This document shows, piece after piece, positions 35,344-45,248 of a stretch of 61,007 bases of DNA. The stretch is from positions 1-61,007 of the forward strand of contig JAJRWX010000011.1 in assembly GCA_024276605.1 (NCBI GenBank), in the 5' to 3' direction. The notes beneath the pieces are model-generated. The model was not told the DNA's origin and made no database searches. It saw only the letters and a list, made by a program, of their open reading frames with translations. The stretch is from Planctomycetota bacterium. Lineage in GTDB: Bacteria; Planctomycetota; Phycisphaerae; UBA1845. The position numbers were made by a program, and so were the translations under genes. Numbering within the stretch: the first letter of the stretch is position 1; every line of letters begins with the position of its first letter.

Positions 35344-37425
35344 ATGTATATGAATAATCGATCATCAATCGCTGAAGGGTCAACCTCTATCAAGCTCACT
35401 TTCTTTACGGGCTTGATACAAGGGGCCGTTTTTGGTGTGGTGACCGGTGCCTATGATATTATCTTTCGGGCACCAATACTGTCGGTAGATTTTGTTGTCG
35501 TTGTTTTGTTACACTACATGATTCTCGGGAGTGTCCTGGGTATCGTCATAGCATCTGTATCGTTGTGTATCTTACGCTGCACGCGTTGTCCGGCGACGTG
35601 TCGGCAGACGGTTGCCTTGATGACGGGCATGCTGTTGTGCTTTGGCGTGCTGATTATTTGTGGTCGCAAAATGACACTCTTGGCACTGCCCGTGTCAATG
35701 ATGGTTGCACTCTTAATCATACGTGGTTGGCCAAAGGTTAATTGGTCAGCCGCTATCGCTTGGTCGTTCCTGAGTATGTGTGTCGCAACCACGTTGAGTG
35801 TATGTCGCGTTTCCGGTGTTTTACCACAGAATAACATGCTCATGGCTGTTATTTCACTAGCTATCGCTGGTGTTGTACTCACTATAGGAAGGCGCATCTG
35901 TCAGCAAGCAGCTATACGTATAACTGTGGTTTGTACGGTATGTTTTTTAGCCATGTCCATCTGGTCGGTATGGGCCTTCAATCAACCTTTGCGTATGTTA
36001 CCTGAGGTTCCGAATCATCGCGGCACCGGACATCCTAACGTTGTACTAGTTGTGTTGGATACCATGCGACAGGATTATCTTGGCGTCTATGGTCATAAAG
36101 GTGGCTTGACGCCTAATTTGGATCGATTGGCCTCTGAAAGCACAGTGTACGAGGAGGCATTTTCCACAGCCCCCTGGACACTTCCATCTCACGGCTCCAT
36201 GTTTACGGGCTATTACCCGAAAACACACGGCACTTCCTCCGAAGATCATCTGTGGATGGATGACGCATTTCTGACTTTACCGGAGAGTTTGCAAGCCCAA
36301 GGATTTCAAACCGTATCCATTACAGCCAATGTGACCATAGAAATCGCAAATTTCGATCAGGGTTTCGACCATCACATATACACGCGTCGCTCAAGGTCTA
36401 ACGGTTCGCTCCTGCTCACACCGTTGTTACAGCAGCTCGGCTTTCCCTCGCGGTGGATGGACAAGGGTTCTGCGACTTCCGTAGTCGAACTGGGGAATTG
36501 GTTTCAATCCGGCTACGACCCTTCGAAACCTTTTTTTCTGTTTGTTAATGTCATGGAGCCTCACCATCCTTATCAGCCACCCTTGAAGCAGCGCATCGCG
36601 CAGCTTCCTGCGGGGCGAAGATATCTCGAAATTTCTCGACTTGCAAAACAAAAAATTGACGGGTTCGCATGGCATGGAAGTCAGGAGGATGATCCCCGGC
36701 GGATCGAGTTGGCGCGGGCCTTGTACGCAGCGGAAGTAGCTTATCAGGATGAGCAGATGGGCCAATTGACTGAATTGCTCAGTCGTTGGGTCGATCTTGA
36801 TGAGACCATGGTGATTGTGACTTCCGACCACGGCGAAAATCTCGGTGAAGCCAAACGGTGGAGCCATCTCTTTGCCGTCAATGATTATTTATTGCGCGTG
36901 ATCATGCTCATTCGATATCCCAACCAATTTCCCGCAGCTATGCGCGTTAAGGGTTTATGTCAATTGACCGATCTCATTCCTACGATTTTTGACGTACTGA
37001 ACGTGGCATGTCCCATCGAAAACTTACCGGGAAGATCAATTGTTCCTGCGTCGTTCACACCGGCTGATGCGATTTATGCGCAATGGTGGCCGCATCAGAT
37101 GGGACTGCGCACGATTATGGGGTCACTTGGACGTGGGGCACCGCTGGCTTCGTGGACCGCACACCAGCGTGTCATACGAACGCAGGACTACAAATACATT
37201 TGGTCGTCCGATGGTCATCATAGTTTGTACGACGTTAAACACGACCGGGACGAGGCGTTCAATATCATTGCGCAGGAACCCGCTATCGCCAAACAGCTCG
37301 ATGAGCGATTGTGGAAGTGGTGGCACGATCAGCCGGATTATCATCATGCGGAGACACAGGACAACACACCGTTAGATTCGCATGCGATTGAAATGCTCAA
37401 AAGTATTGGATACATTGGAAATTAG
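35344..37425 (+). CDS. Membrane-anchored sulfatase-fold enzyme with Thr at the nucleophile position
   Basis: About 225 N-terminal residues form six or so hydrophobic segments. The rest is an alkaline-phosphatase/sulfatase fold with VVLVVLDTMRQDYLGVYG, the nucleophile region APWTLPSHGSMFTG (T279) and the metal motif VTSDHGENLGEA. True sulfatases carry Cys or Ser in C/S-x-P-x-R for formylglycine; here the position is Thr and the Arg is His. That is nearer to phosphotransferases such as EptA and LtaS, which use Thr and also have a membrane domain. It may add or remove a phospho group on the glycan or lipid. A paralogue lies at 40332-42431. Confidence 0.82.
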   Translation: MYMNNRSSIAEGSTSIKLTFFTGLIQGAVFGVVTGAYDIIFRAPILSVDFVVVVLLHYMILGSVLGIVIASVSLCILRCTRCPATCRQTVALMTGMLLCFGVLIICGRKMTLLALPVSMMVALLIIRGWPKVNWSAAIAWSFLSMCVATTLSVCRVSGVLPQNNMLMAVISLAIAGVVLTIGRRICQQAAIRITVVCTVCFLAMSIWSVWAFNQPLRMLPEVPNHRGTGHPNVVLVVLDTMRQDYLGVYGHKGGLTPNLDRLASESTVYEEAFSTAPWTLPSHGSMFTGYYPKTHGTSSEDHLWMDDAFLTLPESLQAQGFQTVSITANVTIEIANFDQGFDHHIYTRRSRSNGSLLLTPLLQQLGFPSRWMDKGSATSVVELGNWFQSGYDPSKPFFLFVNVMEPHHPYQPPLKQRIAQLPAGRRYLEISRLAKQKIDGFAWHGSQEDDPRRIELARALYAAEVAYQDEQMGQLTELLSRWVDLDETMVIVTSDHGENLGEAKRWSHLFAVNDYLLRVIMLIRYPNQFPAAMRVKGLCQLTDLIPTIFDVLNVACPIENLPGRSIVPASFTPADAIYAQWWPHQMGLRTIMGSLGRGAPLASWTAHQRVIRTQDYKYIWSSDGHHSLYDVKHDRDEAFNIIAQEPAIAKQLDERLWKWWHDQPDYHHAETQDNTPLDSHAIEMLKSIGYIGN

Positions 37426-37516
37426 CGCAAACTGTTTTGCTCTGTAGCATTTGATGTTTTGTTGTTGACTGCATATTTCGTGAAGACGCCGCTACCTTGA
37501 ATTTGAGAATGGTGAA

Positions 37517-38725
37517 TTGGGTCAAGAAATAGCTATACCTGATGACAAGCATGAGGTCGACGCGTCTCGGTCTGGGCGTCGATGGATGTTTCGCCTTACC
37601 GCCGCTGGCATGTCGATTTTGTGTTTCATCGCCTTCTTAGAGGTATTGGCATTAACCAAGCTGGTTGATTACCGACTCGTGTTTGCCACACCTTATGGTA
37701 AGGCGTGGGAGAGTCCACGAAATCGACTCGATCCGGAATTGATCCACGTGCATCAATCGTATGATTCTTTCGAGGGATTGATTAGTGGAGACTTGGCCGT
37801 TTGGTTCGGCATGGATACGGGCCTGCGTTATCCGGTGGCCGTGCAATATGATCAGCACGGTTTTCGCAATGACACAGATATGACATCCGCAGACATGGTA
37901 GTCGTGGGTGATTCGTTCGTGGAAGCTCCCATTGTTCTCAAAGAGAAAATCACTACTTCTCTATTGGCTAAGTCACTATCTATGGATGTGTATAATCTCG
38001 GCCAATACGGGTATGCACCGCAACAGGAGCTTATTGCGTTCAAGCGATATGGACTTGCGGTAAACCCAAAAGTAGTCGTTTGGATCATATTCGAGGGCAA
38101 CGATTTAACGCATGATGTTCGAAGGTATGAGCGACATGCGAAAAATTGGGATCGATTCATCTCACAGACGCATGGCTTTCGTAAACGAAGCTTTTCACGA
38201 AATATATATCATCTGGTCGCTCGTACAATACGACCCAAACGACATGATAAACGGTTCGGATGGGAACGTTCCGGCGTGTTGACCGGCCCGGGCCAACTTG
38301 CAGGCGAGCGTATGTATTTCGGTTATGATGCTACGGAAATTAGCCTAGAGGATAAGAAAGCGATTACGATTGGGCTGGCGGTCATTGATGAGGCAGCACG
38401 AATATGTCAAGAACGTGGCATTAAATTACTCGTAGCTTTCGCGCCGATCAAGTATCGCGTCTATCATGATATGTGCACCTTTGAACCGGGGTCCAAGGCC
38501 TCAACATGGATGCCGTCTTCCATGACGGATATCGTAGCCTCGTGGGCACGAGACAGCCAGATTGAATTTCTCGATCTGACCAACGCGCTTCGTGCTAAAG
38601 CAAAGTCGGGGCAATTGGTCTACTTTTTGGACGACGGTCATTGGAATGCCAACGGTCACGCTGCCGCTGCCCAGGCTATTGAACGATTTTTGCAAGAAAA
38701 CCATTGGCTATCAAACATCCCATGA
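37517..38725 (+). CDS. SGNH-hydrolase/AlgJ-like protein with N-terminal membrane anchor
   Basis: A 402-residue protein with one membrane segment (about 25-46) and an external SGNH domain. The nucleophile block is VVVGDSFVE (S133), block III is IFEGNDLTHD, and the C-terminal catalytic pair is D372-x-x-H375 in FLDDGHWNANGH. These features match AlgJ/AlgX- and DltD-like proteins that transfer or remove O-acetyl groups on exported polysaccharides. No MBOAT acetyl donor protein is encoded nearby, which weakens the acetyltransferase reading. TTG 37517 is the likely start. The stop overlaps the next gene by ATGA. Confidence 0.82.
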   Translation: MGQEIAIPDDKHEVDASRSGRRWMFRLTAAGMSILCFIAFLEVLALTKLVDYRLVFATPYGKAWESPRNRLDPELIHVHQSYDSFEGLISGDLAVWFGMDTGLRYPVAVQYDQHGFRNDTDMTSADMVVVGDSFVEAPIVLKEKITTSLLAKSLSMDVYNLGQYGYAPQQELIAFKRYGLAVNPKVVVWIIFEGNDLTHDVRRYERHAKNWDRFISQTHGFRKRSFSRNIYHLVARTIRPKRHDKRFGWERSGVLTGPGQLAGERMYFGYDATEISLEDKKAITIGLAVIDEAARICQERGIKLLVAFAPIKYRVYHDMCTFEPGSKASTWMPSSMTDIVASWARDSQIEFLDLTNALRAKAKSGQLVYFLDDGHWNANGHAAAAQAIERFLQENHWLSNIP

Positions 38726-40335
38726 GTGAAAGCTCTCCTCTAACTGCTGACGAACCGACTCAACCAAACGCGTTGATTTTGATAGGGCTTGTAGCCATCA
38801 TCGCGCTGTATCTATGGCATGCACTAAGCGTGGGCTACGTGGTGGATGATGCCTACATATCCCTGCGTTATGCTCATAATTTTGCAGAAGGTCATGGGTT
38901 GGTCTACAACATCTCAGAGCGCGTCGAGGGATATACCAATTTCCTATGGGTCATGTGTTTGGGGATTATCGCATGGGCTATACGCGGTGTTGATCTTTTA
39001 GTCGTAGCGCAAGGTATTTCGTTGGCGTTCGGCGCGGCAACGCTCATATTAATGTTCATTCTCGCGCGGCGCAGCTTTGCGAAGTCGCCGTGGTTGTGGC
39101 TAGCTGGACCGATAATGCTCGCCGGAAACTCATCCTTTTGCGCCTGGTCCACAGGCGGCTTAGCCGGCACGGTTTATGCGTTTTTGATTCTTCTCGCTCT
39201 GGTCATGCACGATAGAGAATTCCGCATAGGCCAGGGTGCACTAGCTTCGGTCATACCTATTGTTCTATTATCATTAGTGCGGGGTGACGGATTTATCTGG
39301 TTTGCCATATTCAGTGTATTTCGGTTTGTTGAACATTTTCGACGCGGTCAGTCAGTGCTTAACCGGCGCACGCTGATTTGGGTTGGTGTATTCTTGGCCG
39401 TGCTCGGACCCTATATTGCCTGGCGCGTATGGTACTATGGCTATCCGTTACCCAATACATATTACGCCAAAGTTGGAGGCAGCATCGATTTGTATGTACG
39501 CGGTTTCCGCTATTCGAAACATTTTTTTGAGCAATGTGGCGGTGCGTTATGGTTGCCTCTCATCGGTATATCGTGGATAAAACGCGACAGTCCGACGTGG
39601 ATACGAGGCGGCCATTGGATCTTGCTGGGATGGTTCGCTTATATCATAAAGGTAGGCGGGGATGGGTTAGCTTTTTTTAGATTCTTTAGCTACATCGTGC
39701 CGGTCATGTATATGCTTGCCGTTGCTGGCTTGTATGACATGATAGTGTGGGCAAAAGAAAATACGCGGAAAATCTCATGGTGGAGGTATCGTCTTGCCAT
39801 GAGTACCGTTGTACTGATGCTTGCGGGTCTGGGTGCACAGCTATCGAATCAGGTGTTGAGACGCCCTGATCCATCGATCGCGCCATACCATCATTTTGAT
39901 AACTATTTTGTTGCTCGTTGCGCGGCTGCGGGGAGGTGGTTGGCAGCGAATGCTCACGAAGATGATGTCATTGCCTCGACTCCGGCTGGTGCGATTGCTT
40001 ACTTTACAGACCGAACCGTGATCGACATGCTGGGGCTAACCGATCAACATATTGCCCGCGTGCCTACCGTAAAACCTGGCCGAGGTCGCGCCGGGCATGA
40101 AAAGGGCGATGGTGTGTATGTATTGTCCCGCGAGCCGGCGTTTATTTTGTTGGGCAATGTCGCGGTGGGGCCTAAGCCGATGAATGCAGAGGATATAGAG
40201 CGTGATCTTTGTCAGCGATCCGAACATGAGATTTGGGCGGACCCGGTGTTTCACAAGACATACGAATTGCAGTCGGTTCGACTTAGCGACAGCGGGCCGT
40301 TCCAGTATTTTACGTTTTATCGGAAGAAGTCATGA
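38722..40335 (+). CDS. GT39-like membrane glycosyltransferase
   Basis: A 537-residue multi-pass protein. The first external loop reads VDDAYISLRYAHNFAEGHGLVYN followed by ERVEGYTNFLW, a strongly conserved pattern with the acidic DD pair expected for GT-C catalysis. About nine hydrophobic segments and a soluble tail (from about 400) follow. ATG 38722 overlaps the upstream TGA as ATGA, which I take over a TTG 18 bases earlier. Its stop overlaps the next ATG in the same way, so three genes in a row are translationally coupled. Confidence 0.8.
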   Translation: MSESSPLTADEPTQPNALILIGLVAIIALYLWHALSVGYVVDDAYISLRYAHNFAEGHGLVYNISERVEGYTNFLWVMCLGIIAWAIRGVDLLVVAQGISLAFGAATLILMFILARRSFAKSPWLWLAGPIMLAGNSSFCAWSTGGLAGTVYAFLILLALVMHDREFRIGQGALASVIPIVLLSLVRGDGFIWFAIFSVFRFVEHFRRGQSVLNRRTLIWVGVFLAVLGPYIAWRVWYYGYPLPNTYYAKVGGSIDLYVRGFRYSKHFFEQCGGALWLPLIGISWIKRDSPTWIRGGHWILLGWFAYIIKVGGDGLAFFRFFSYIVPVMYMLAVAGLYDMIVWAKENTRKISWWRYRLAMSTVVLMLAGLGAQLSNQVLRRPDPSIAPYHHFDNYFVARCAAAGRWLAANAHEDDVIASTPAGAIAYFTDRTVIDMLGLTDQHIARVPTVKPGRGRAGHEKGDGVYVLSREPAFILLGNVAVGPKPMNAEDIERDLCQRSEHEIWADPVFHKTYELQSVRLSDSGPFQYFTFYRKKS

Positions 40336-42431
40336 GTGAACCGGCTCAAGCACAAAGCCATTCAACGCGTTTACTATCGCAGTCTATCAACTTTGTAGAT
40401 GTGCTAGGCGCTGGTATCGGTGTGGGTGGCGTGTTCGGCGCCTTCTTTTTATGCGTGGATGTGCTCGTTCATGGCAATGCCATGCCATCATCTGAAGCTT
40501 CACAGCTAATCCTATTCTTTGCAGGATTGGGGGCGATGATAGGCATACCTGCCATGGCCATACTAGCTTTATTGGCTCGATTCATTAAACCGCGACCAAA
40601 ACTTTCTGCCTTGGTTGCTGTGGCCTGCGGTTTGGCTGCGCAACTCGTATTTATCAAGATCATGACCGGTCGACAACTAATAGCGACTATCCCTGTGCCC
40701 TGGTTGCTAGCGTGGACCATGTACCGATTTGATGATCAACGCGGCGTAAACGTGCTCAAACGAGGTCTGGCCATTATTGCTGGTGCTGCATGGTTGGTGC
40801 CTCTCATTGTGGCTGGTGGGCTAACGGGAAAAGGCGCGATGGTGCGCATGGTTGTCATTGCGGTGGCGCTGGCGATTGTATACCTAGCCCAGCGATTGTC
40901 ACTGGTGAGATTTTATACCGTGCTCGGTGCTCAAGTTGTTGTGCTGATGGTTATCCAGTTTCTCGGCACCGCTTCTCCGGCATGGACCAGTTACGCTATT
41001 GCAGGCGGTGACGAATCTTCTCAACAGGTTGAGCAAGATAGTGCGCCGCCCAATATCGTTATCGTTGTGTTGGATACCACGCGGCGCGATCATTTTGGTT
41101 GTTATGGTGATGATCGTGGCCTGACACCAATCGTCGATAAGATCGCAGATGAAGGCGTAGTGTACGAAGATATGATTAGTCCCTCTCCGTGGACCGTGCC
41201 GTCACATGCCTCGTTATTTACTGGTTTATACCCAAAAACACATGGATGTAGTTTTGAACATCACCGCTGGTTGGATAGCGGATTCTTGACCTTGGCTGAG
41301 ATGCTCAGTGCGACGGGTTATCAAACCGTTTCACTGGTGGCTAATGTGTATCTAAAAAATAGTAATCAGTTGCAGGGTTTTACGGATCATTTAGAAACCT
41401 GGGATCGTGTACGCGGTACTGCGTTTCATGAGATGCTGATGAAGATTGGTGCACCGGCGAAGTGGGCGGATCATGGTGTGATCGAAACGGCACAGGTGTT
41501 ACAAGAATGGTTTGACGAAAAATACGATGCGAAAAAACCGTTTTTTCTCTTTATCAATTTAATGGAGGCGCATTGGCCTCTATATGCTCCCATGACTTGG
41601 CGCCAGAAGCATTTGCCGTCTTGTGCCGGTTATATGTCGGCTACGCGGGCATCGGGACGTTATTATGGTCCTCATTGGTTAGCCGGTGCGTCACATTCCA
41701 AGTGCGAGGCTGATTGTATTCGCGCGATGTATGCGGCGAGTGTGGCTTATCAGGATCATAAGTTACAGTCCGTTTTAGATTTGCTTGATGAGCGGGCAGG
41801 CCTTGAGGATACGATACTGATTGTCACGTCCGACCACGGTGAAAATCTTGGCGAGGCTGGTCGGTGGGATCATGTTTTTGCCGTGAATGATCACCTCATC
41901 CATGTTCCGTTTATTATTCGATATCCAAAGTTATTTCCGGCTGGTACCCGCGTCAGCGGTCAATGTCAGATGGTGGATATTGTTCCGACGATCTTCAATA
42001 CACTCGGGCATGGTCCAACCATGAGTGAATTACCGGGGCGATCACTGGTGCCGTCACAATTCGAACCGCGTGAGCATACGATAGCTCAAGTGCATCCTTA
42101 TTACGGTCACCTTGAGCGTATGGCCGGGGTCGTGGGACTGCGCAGAGATACAGGTGAATTCACTTCATCTTTGCGTTGCGTCCGCACGGATCAATATAAG
42201 TTTGTATGGTCTTCCGGGGGGAAGCATCAGCTTTATGATTTGTCGTATGACCCGGATGAAACCACAAATATTTTGGATAAGGAACCTCAGATCGGTGAGA
42301 AGCTTCGACAAGTTCTTGAACAGCAGTGGTCGTTACAGCCTGACTATGTTTCACGCGAGAGCGAAAACAGTGATTCATTTAGTGCCGAAGAATTGCACAA
42401 GCTTCAGTCATTAGGTTATCTCGGAAATTAG
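40332..42431 (+). CDS. Membrane-anchored sulfatase-fold enzyme with Thr at the nucleophile position (second copy)
   Basis: A 699-residue paralogue of 35344-37425 with the same layout: about six N-terminal hydrophobic segments, then NIVIVVLDTTRRDHFGCYG, PSPWTVPSHASLFTGLYP with T288, and VTSDHGENLGEAGRWDHVFAVNDH. C-terminal residues QSLGYLGN match the KSIGYIGN end of the first copy. Thr again replaces the formylglycine Cys/Ser. Two such enzymes in one operon suggest two related decorations or one addition and one removal. The start overlaps the preceding stop as ATGA. Substrate is unknown. Confidence 0.82.
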   Translation: MSEPAQAQSHSTRLLSQSINFVDVLGAGIGVGGVFGAFFLCVDVLVHGNAMPSSEASQLILFFAGLGAMIGIPAMAILALLARFIKPRPKLSALVAVACGLAAQLVFIKIMTGRQLIATIPVPWLLAWTMYRFDDQRGVNVLKRGLAIIAGAAWLVPLIVAGGLTGKGAMVRMVVIAVALAIVYLAQRLSLVRFYTVLGAQVVVLMVIQFLGTASPAWTSYAIAGGDESSQQVEQDSAPPNIVIVVLDTTRRDHFGCYGDDRGLTPIVDKIADEGVVYEDMISPSPWTVPSHASLFTGLYPKTHGCSFEHHRWLDSGFLTLAEMLSATGYQTVSLVANVYLKNSNQLQGFTDHLETWDRVRGTAFHEMLMKIGAPAKWADHGVIETAQVLQEWFDEKYDAKKPFFLFINLMEAHWPLYAPMTWRQKHLPSCAGYMSATRASGRYYGPHWLAGASHSKCEADCIRAMYAASVAYQDHKLQSVLDLLDERAGLEDTILIVTSDHGENLGEAGRWDHVFAVNDHLIHVPFIIRYPKLFPAGTRVSGQCQMVDIVPTIFNTLGHGPTMSELPGRSLVPSQFEPREHTIAQVHPYYGHLERMAGVVGLRRDTGEFTSSLRCVRTDQYKFVWSSGGKHQLYDLSYDPDETTNILDKEPQIGEKLRQVLEQQWSLQPDYVSRESENSDSFSAEELHKLQSLGYLGN

Positions 42432-42439
42432 GTAATCAT

Positions 42440-44203
42440 ATGTCTTCACTAGATCAAGTTACGCGACGTTCACAGCCCGGCCTTATCGTGGCCGGAGTGT
42501 TGCTGGTTATTGCGGGGGGATTGTTTTCGAGTGCGTCAATCGAGCAATTTTTATTGGGTAAAACCGAGGGACAACTTGCTTGGGGGCCTGCGCTTTTTCG
42601 TATACTGCTGGTGTTTCATGGGTTGGTGTTGTTGCTTTTTGGTTGGTTAGGTTGGGAGAAAAGTTGCGAGCCTGCGGAAGGTTATTTGCAAAAACAATCA
42701 AACCTCAATCATAGTGTAACGCGCGGTGTGATGTTGACGATGCTTGGTTTGCTTGTCGTCGCTACGGCCCTGCGCCTATATCGATTGAATACTTGTCTAT
42801 GGTTTGATGAGGTGCTGACGGTTGTGGATTTTTTACGACTACCGTTAAGTGAGGTTGTGGCGACGTTTCCCTCGCAGAATCAGCATATGTTTTATTCCGT
42901 GTTGGGTAGTCTGTCTTTCAGTCTATTCGGTGAAAGTGCGGCTGCCGCTCGTGTCCCGGCTGTGATGTTTGGCGTGGCTGGAATCGCTGCGTTGTTTTTG
43001 TTGGGGCGAAAAGTAGTGGGGACGCGCGAGTCGTTGTTAGCCTCTGCGCTGATGACTTTCTCATATCATCACGTTTGGTTTTCGCAAAACGCCCGTGGTT
43101 ATTCCGGTTTATTGTTTTTTTCCATACTATCGAGCTGGTTATTTCTTGAAGCTTTAGACAGTGATCGCCGGCGATGGTGGGGGTGGTATGGCGTTAGTTT
43201 AAGCCTGGGATTATGGGTTCATATGACCATGGCCTTTGTCGTGGCCGCACAGGTTGGCGTCTATGCGATAATGGTATTATTCCGTATGTTTGGACGTCAA
43301 CGACACGCATCACAGGCAATCAATCCAAGATTTGCGATAAGAGGCATCGTGACTTATGTGTTAGCTGCGACGGTTACGTTGCAACTTCATGCGTTATCAC
43401 TGCCGGAGTTCTTTCGGAGCGCGTTGCATGAAGAATCACGAGATTCCGAATGGACGAATTTAATGTGGGTCGTGCGTGAGACGATGCGCCGTTTGGCGGA
43501 TACAGGCGTCGTAGGTCTGGGCCTCGTGGCCTGTCTGTTGGTGATGCTCGTTGGTTGGTGGAGCATGGCCCGGCGTGATTGGCGAGCGGCGTTGCTTATG
43601 GTATTACCTGCATTACTGGGTGGGGCTACCATGATCGCGCTAAAGCATAATCTCTGGCCAAGATTCTTCTTCTTCTGTATGGGGTTTATCTTGCTAGTGG
43701 CTATTCGCGGCGGCTTTGTTTTGGTCGATGCTGTCGTGGGATTGTTGGTGAGTTCGACAAATCGCCGACCATGGAGTTTGCGTTTGGCGACCTGTGCGGC
43801 GATGATCGTGATTGCAGGGTCGGCGTATACCTTGCCTCGCTGTTATGCGCTGCCTAAGCAGGATTATATCGGGGCTAGGGAATATGTAGAAAGCACGCGA
43901 GTAGCGAATGAAAAGGTAGTGGCTGTGGGGCTGGCTGGTAAAGCGTATCGCGATTACTTTGCCCCCCAATGGACTTGGCCTGAGACTGCTAGTGAGTTGC
44001 GGGCGCTGATGGAAAAACACGATCGCTTGCGGTTAGTCTACACACTTGACCCACAGCTTAAAGCGTTCGTCCCCGAAATATGGGAAGTGATCCAGCAGGA
44101 ATTTGAGGTCGAAAAGACCTTTTTCGGTACTTTGGGAGGCGGGGAAATAAATGTGTGTCGTCGCAAGCTTTCCGGGTCGATAACTGTATCTCAGGTTCAT
44201 TGA
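42440..44203 (+). CDS. GT39-type membrane glycosyltransferase
   Basis: A 587-residue PMT-like protein with two leading hydrophobic segments and then ALRLYRLNTCLWFDEVLTVV, the first-loop DE motif of the family, followed by LLGRKVVGTRESLLASALM and SYHHVWFSQNARGYS. These are standard for bacterial GT39 enzymes that take sugar from polyprenyl phosphate. About eleven hydrophobic segments precede a short soluble end. It begins eight bases after the second sulfatase-fold gene. Confidence 0.87.
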   Translation: MSSLDQVTRRSQPGLIVAGVLLVIAGGLFSSASIEQFLLGKTEGQLAWGPALFRILLVFHGLVLLLFGWLGWEKSCEPAEGYLQKQSNLNHSVTRGVMLTMLGLLVVATALRLYRLNTCLWFDEVLTVVDFLRLPLSEVVATFPSQNQHMFYSVLGSLSFSLFGESAAAARVPAVMFGVAGIAALFLLGRKVVGTRESLLASALMTFSYHHVWFSQNARGYSGLLFFSILSSWLFLEALDSDRRRWWGWYGVSLSLGLWVHMTMAFVVAAQVGVYAIMVLFRMFGRQRHASQAINPRFAIRGIVTYVLAATVTLQLHALSLPEFFRSALHEESRDSEWTNLMWVVRETMRRLADTGVVGLGLVACLLVMLVGWWSMARRDWRAALLMVLPALLGGATMIALKHNLWPRFFFFCMGFILLVAIRGGFVLVDAVVGLLVSSTNRRPWSLRLATCAAMIVIAGSAYTLPRCYALPKQDYIGAREYVESTRVANEKVVAVGLAGKAYRDYFAPQWTWPETASELRALMEKHDRLRLVYTLDPQLKAFVPEIWEVIQQEFEVEKTFFGTLGGGEINVCRRKLSGSITVSQVH

Positions 44204-44282
44204 ACCATTGGCCGGGGTCTACGGGACTTGCATCTTAGTGAGAAACAATACACTCTAACGAACTTACAGATTTACAAATACC

Positions 44283-45242
44283 ATGTCGACACCCATTAGT
44301 ATCATCATACCAGCTTACAACGAAGGTCCGGCGGTTGCGCCTGTTCTGGAAGAACTCAAAGATACCTTAGACAAACAGGGCATTACGGCGTAAATCATTG
44401 TTGTGGACGATGGATCGGCGGATGATACCGGAAAAAACGCGTATGCTGCTGGTGCGCGGGTGATTCGTCATCGTCGCAATCGCGGATATGGTGCTTCATT
44501 AAAAACAGGTATCGCAGCTGCGACGCATGACATCGTGGCTATTACCGATGCAGATGGAACGTATCCAGCGAGATATCTGCCCGAAATGATTAAGGCGCTT
44601 GAGCGAGCGGATATGGTCGTTGGTGCGAGAACCGGGGACAATGTACATATCCCACTGATTCGCAGGCCTGCGAAGTGGTGTTTGAATATGGTGGCTAATT
44701 ATGTGACGGCGTTTCGTATTCAAGACCTTAACAGTGGTCTGAGAGTTTTTCGTCGCAACATCGTCATGCAGTACTTTTCTATTCTACCGGATCAGTTCAG
44801 TTGGACGACGACGATTACGATGGCCATGCTTTGCGATAGGTACTCATTGGAGTATATCCCGATCGATTACTTACCGCGCAAGGGGAAATCCAAGATCGTC
44901 GCTATGGATGCTGGTAATTTTCTGGTTCTGATCCTTCGCATGGCTATTTTGTTTCGACCGTTACGTGTATTTCTGCCCATCGTAGGTATATGTTTTTCTT
45001 ATGGCGTGGTTAAAACCTGCATCGACATGTGGGTGACGGGAGATAAAAACATATCGATTACCGCGATCTTGGGATTACTTAGTGCCCTGTTGGTATTGCT
45101 GATTGGTATGCTCGGAGATGCGCTGGCGACACGGCTTGGTAGACTCAACGCTAACAATTTAGCCGGTGTGGATACCAAGGAAGCTTTTGAATATCACCAG
45201 GATTCACCAACGGAAGATGAAACTTCCGTCAGCCCTTCTTAA
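44283..45242 (+). pseudogene. DPM1-like GT2 glycosyltransferase with C-terminal membrane segments, interrupted by in-frame TAA
   Basis: The frame from ATG 44283 reads MSTPISIIIPAYNEGPAV and continues to codon 37, which is TAA (44391-44393). After it the same frame goes on at once with IIVVDDGSADDTG, the metal-site core, and runs to 45242. Homologues read E or another residue there (as in YEIIVVDDGS), so a single change such as GAA to TAA is the simplest cause. The rest looks intact: ITDADGTYPARYL, FRIQDLNSGLRVFRR and two C-terminal membrane segments. The GTG at 44403 is too far inside the fold to serve as a true start. The enzyme class makes polyprenyl-phosphate hexoses that GT-C enzymes use. 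Confidence 0.85.
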
Positions 45243-45248
45243 CACCCC

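Noticed and set aside
44403-45242. Intact GT2 gene starting at GTG 44403
   Set aside because: It would start inside the first beta strand of the fold, and the missing N-terminus is encoded in the same frame just upstream of the TAA.
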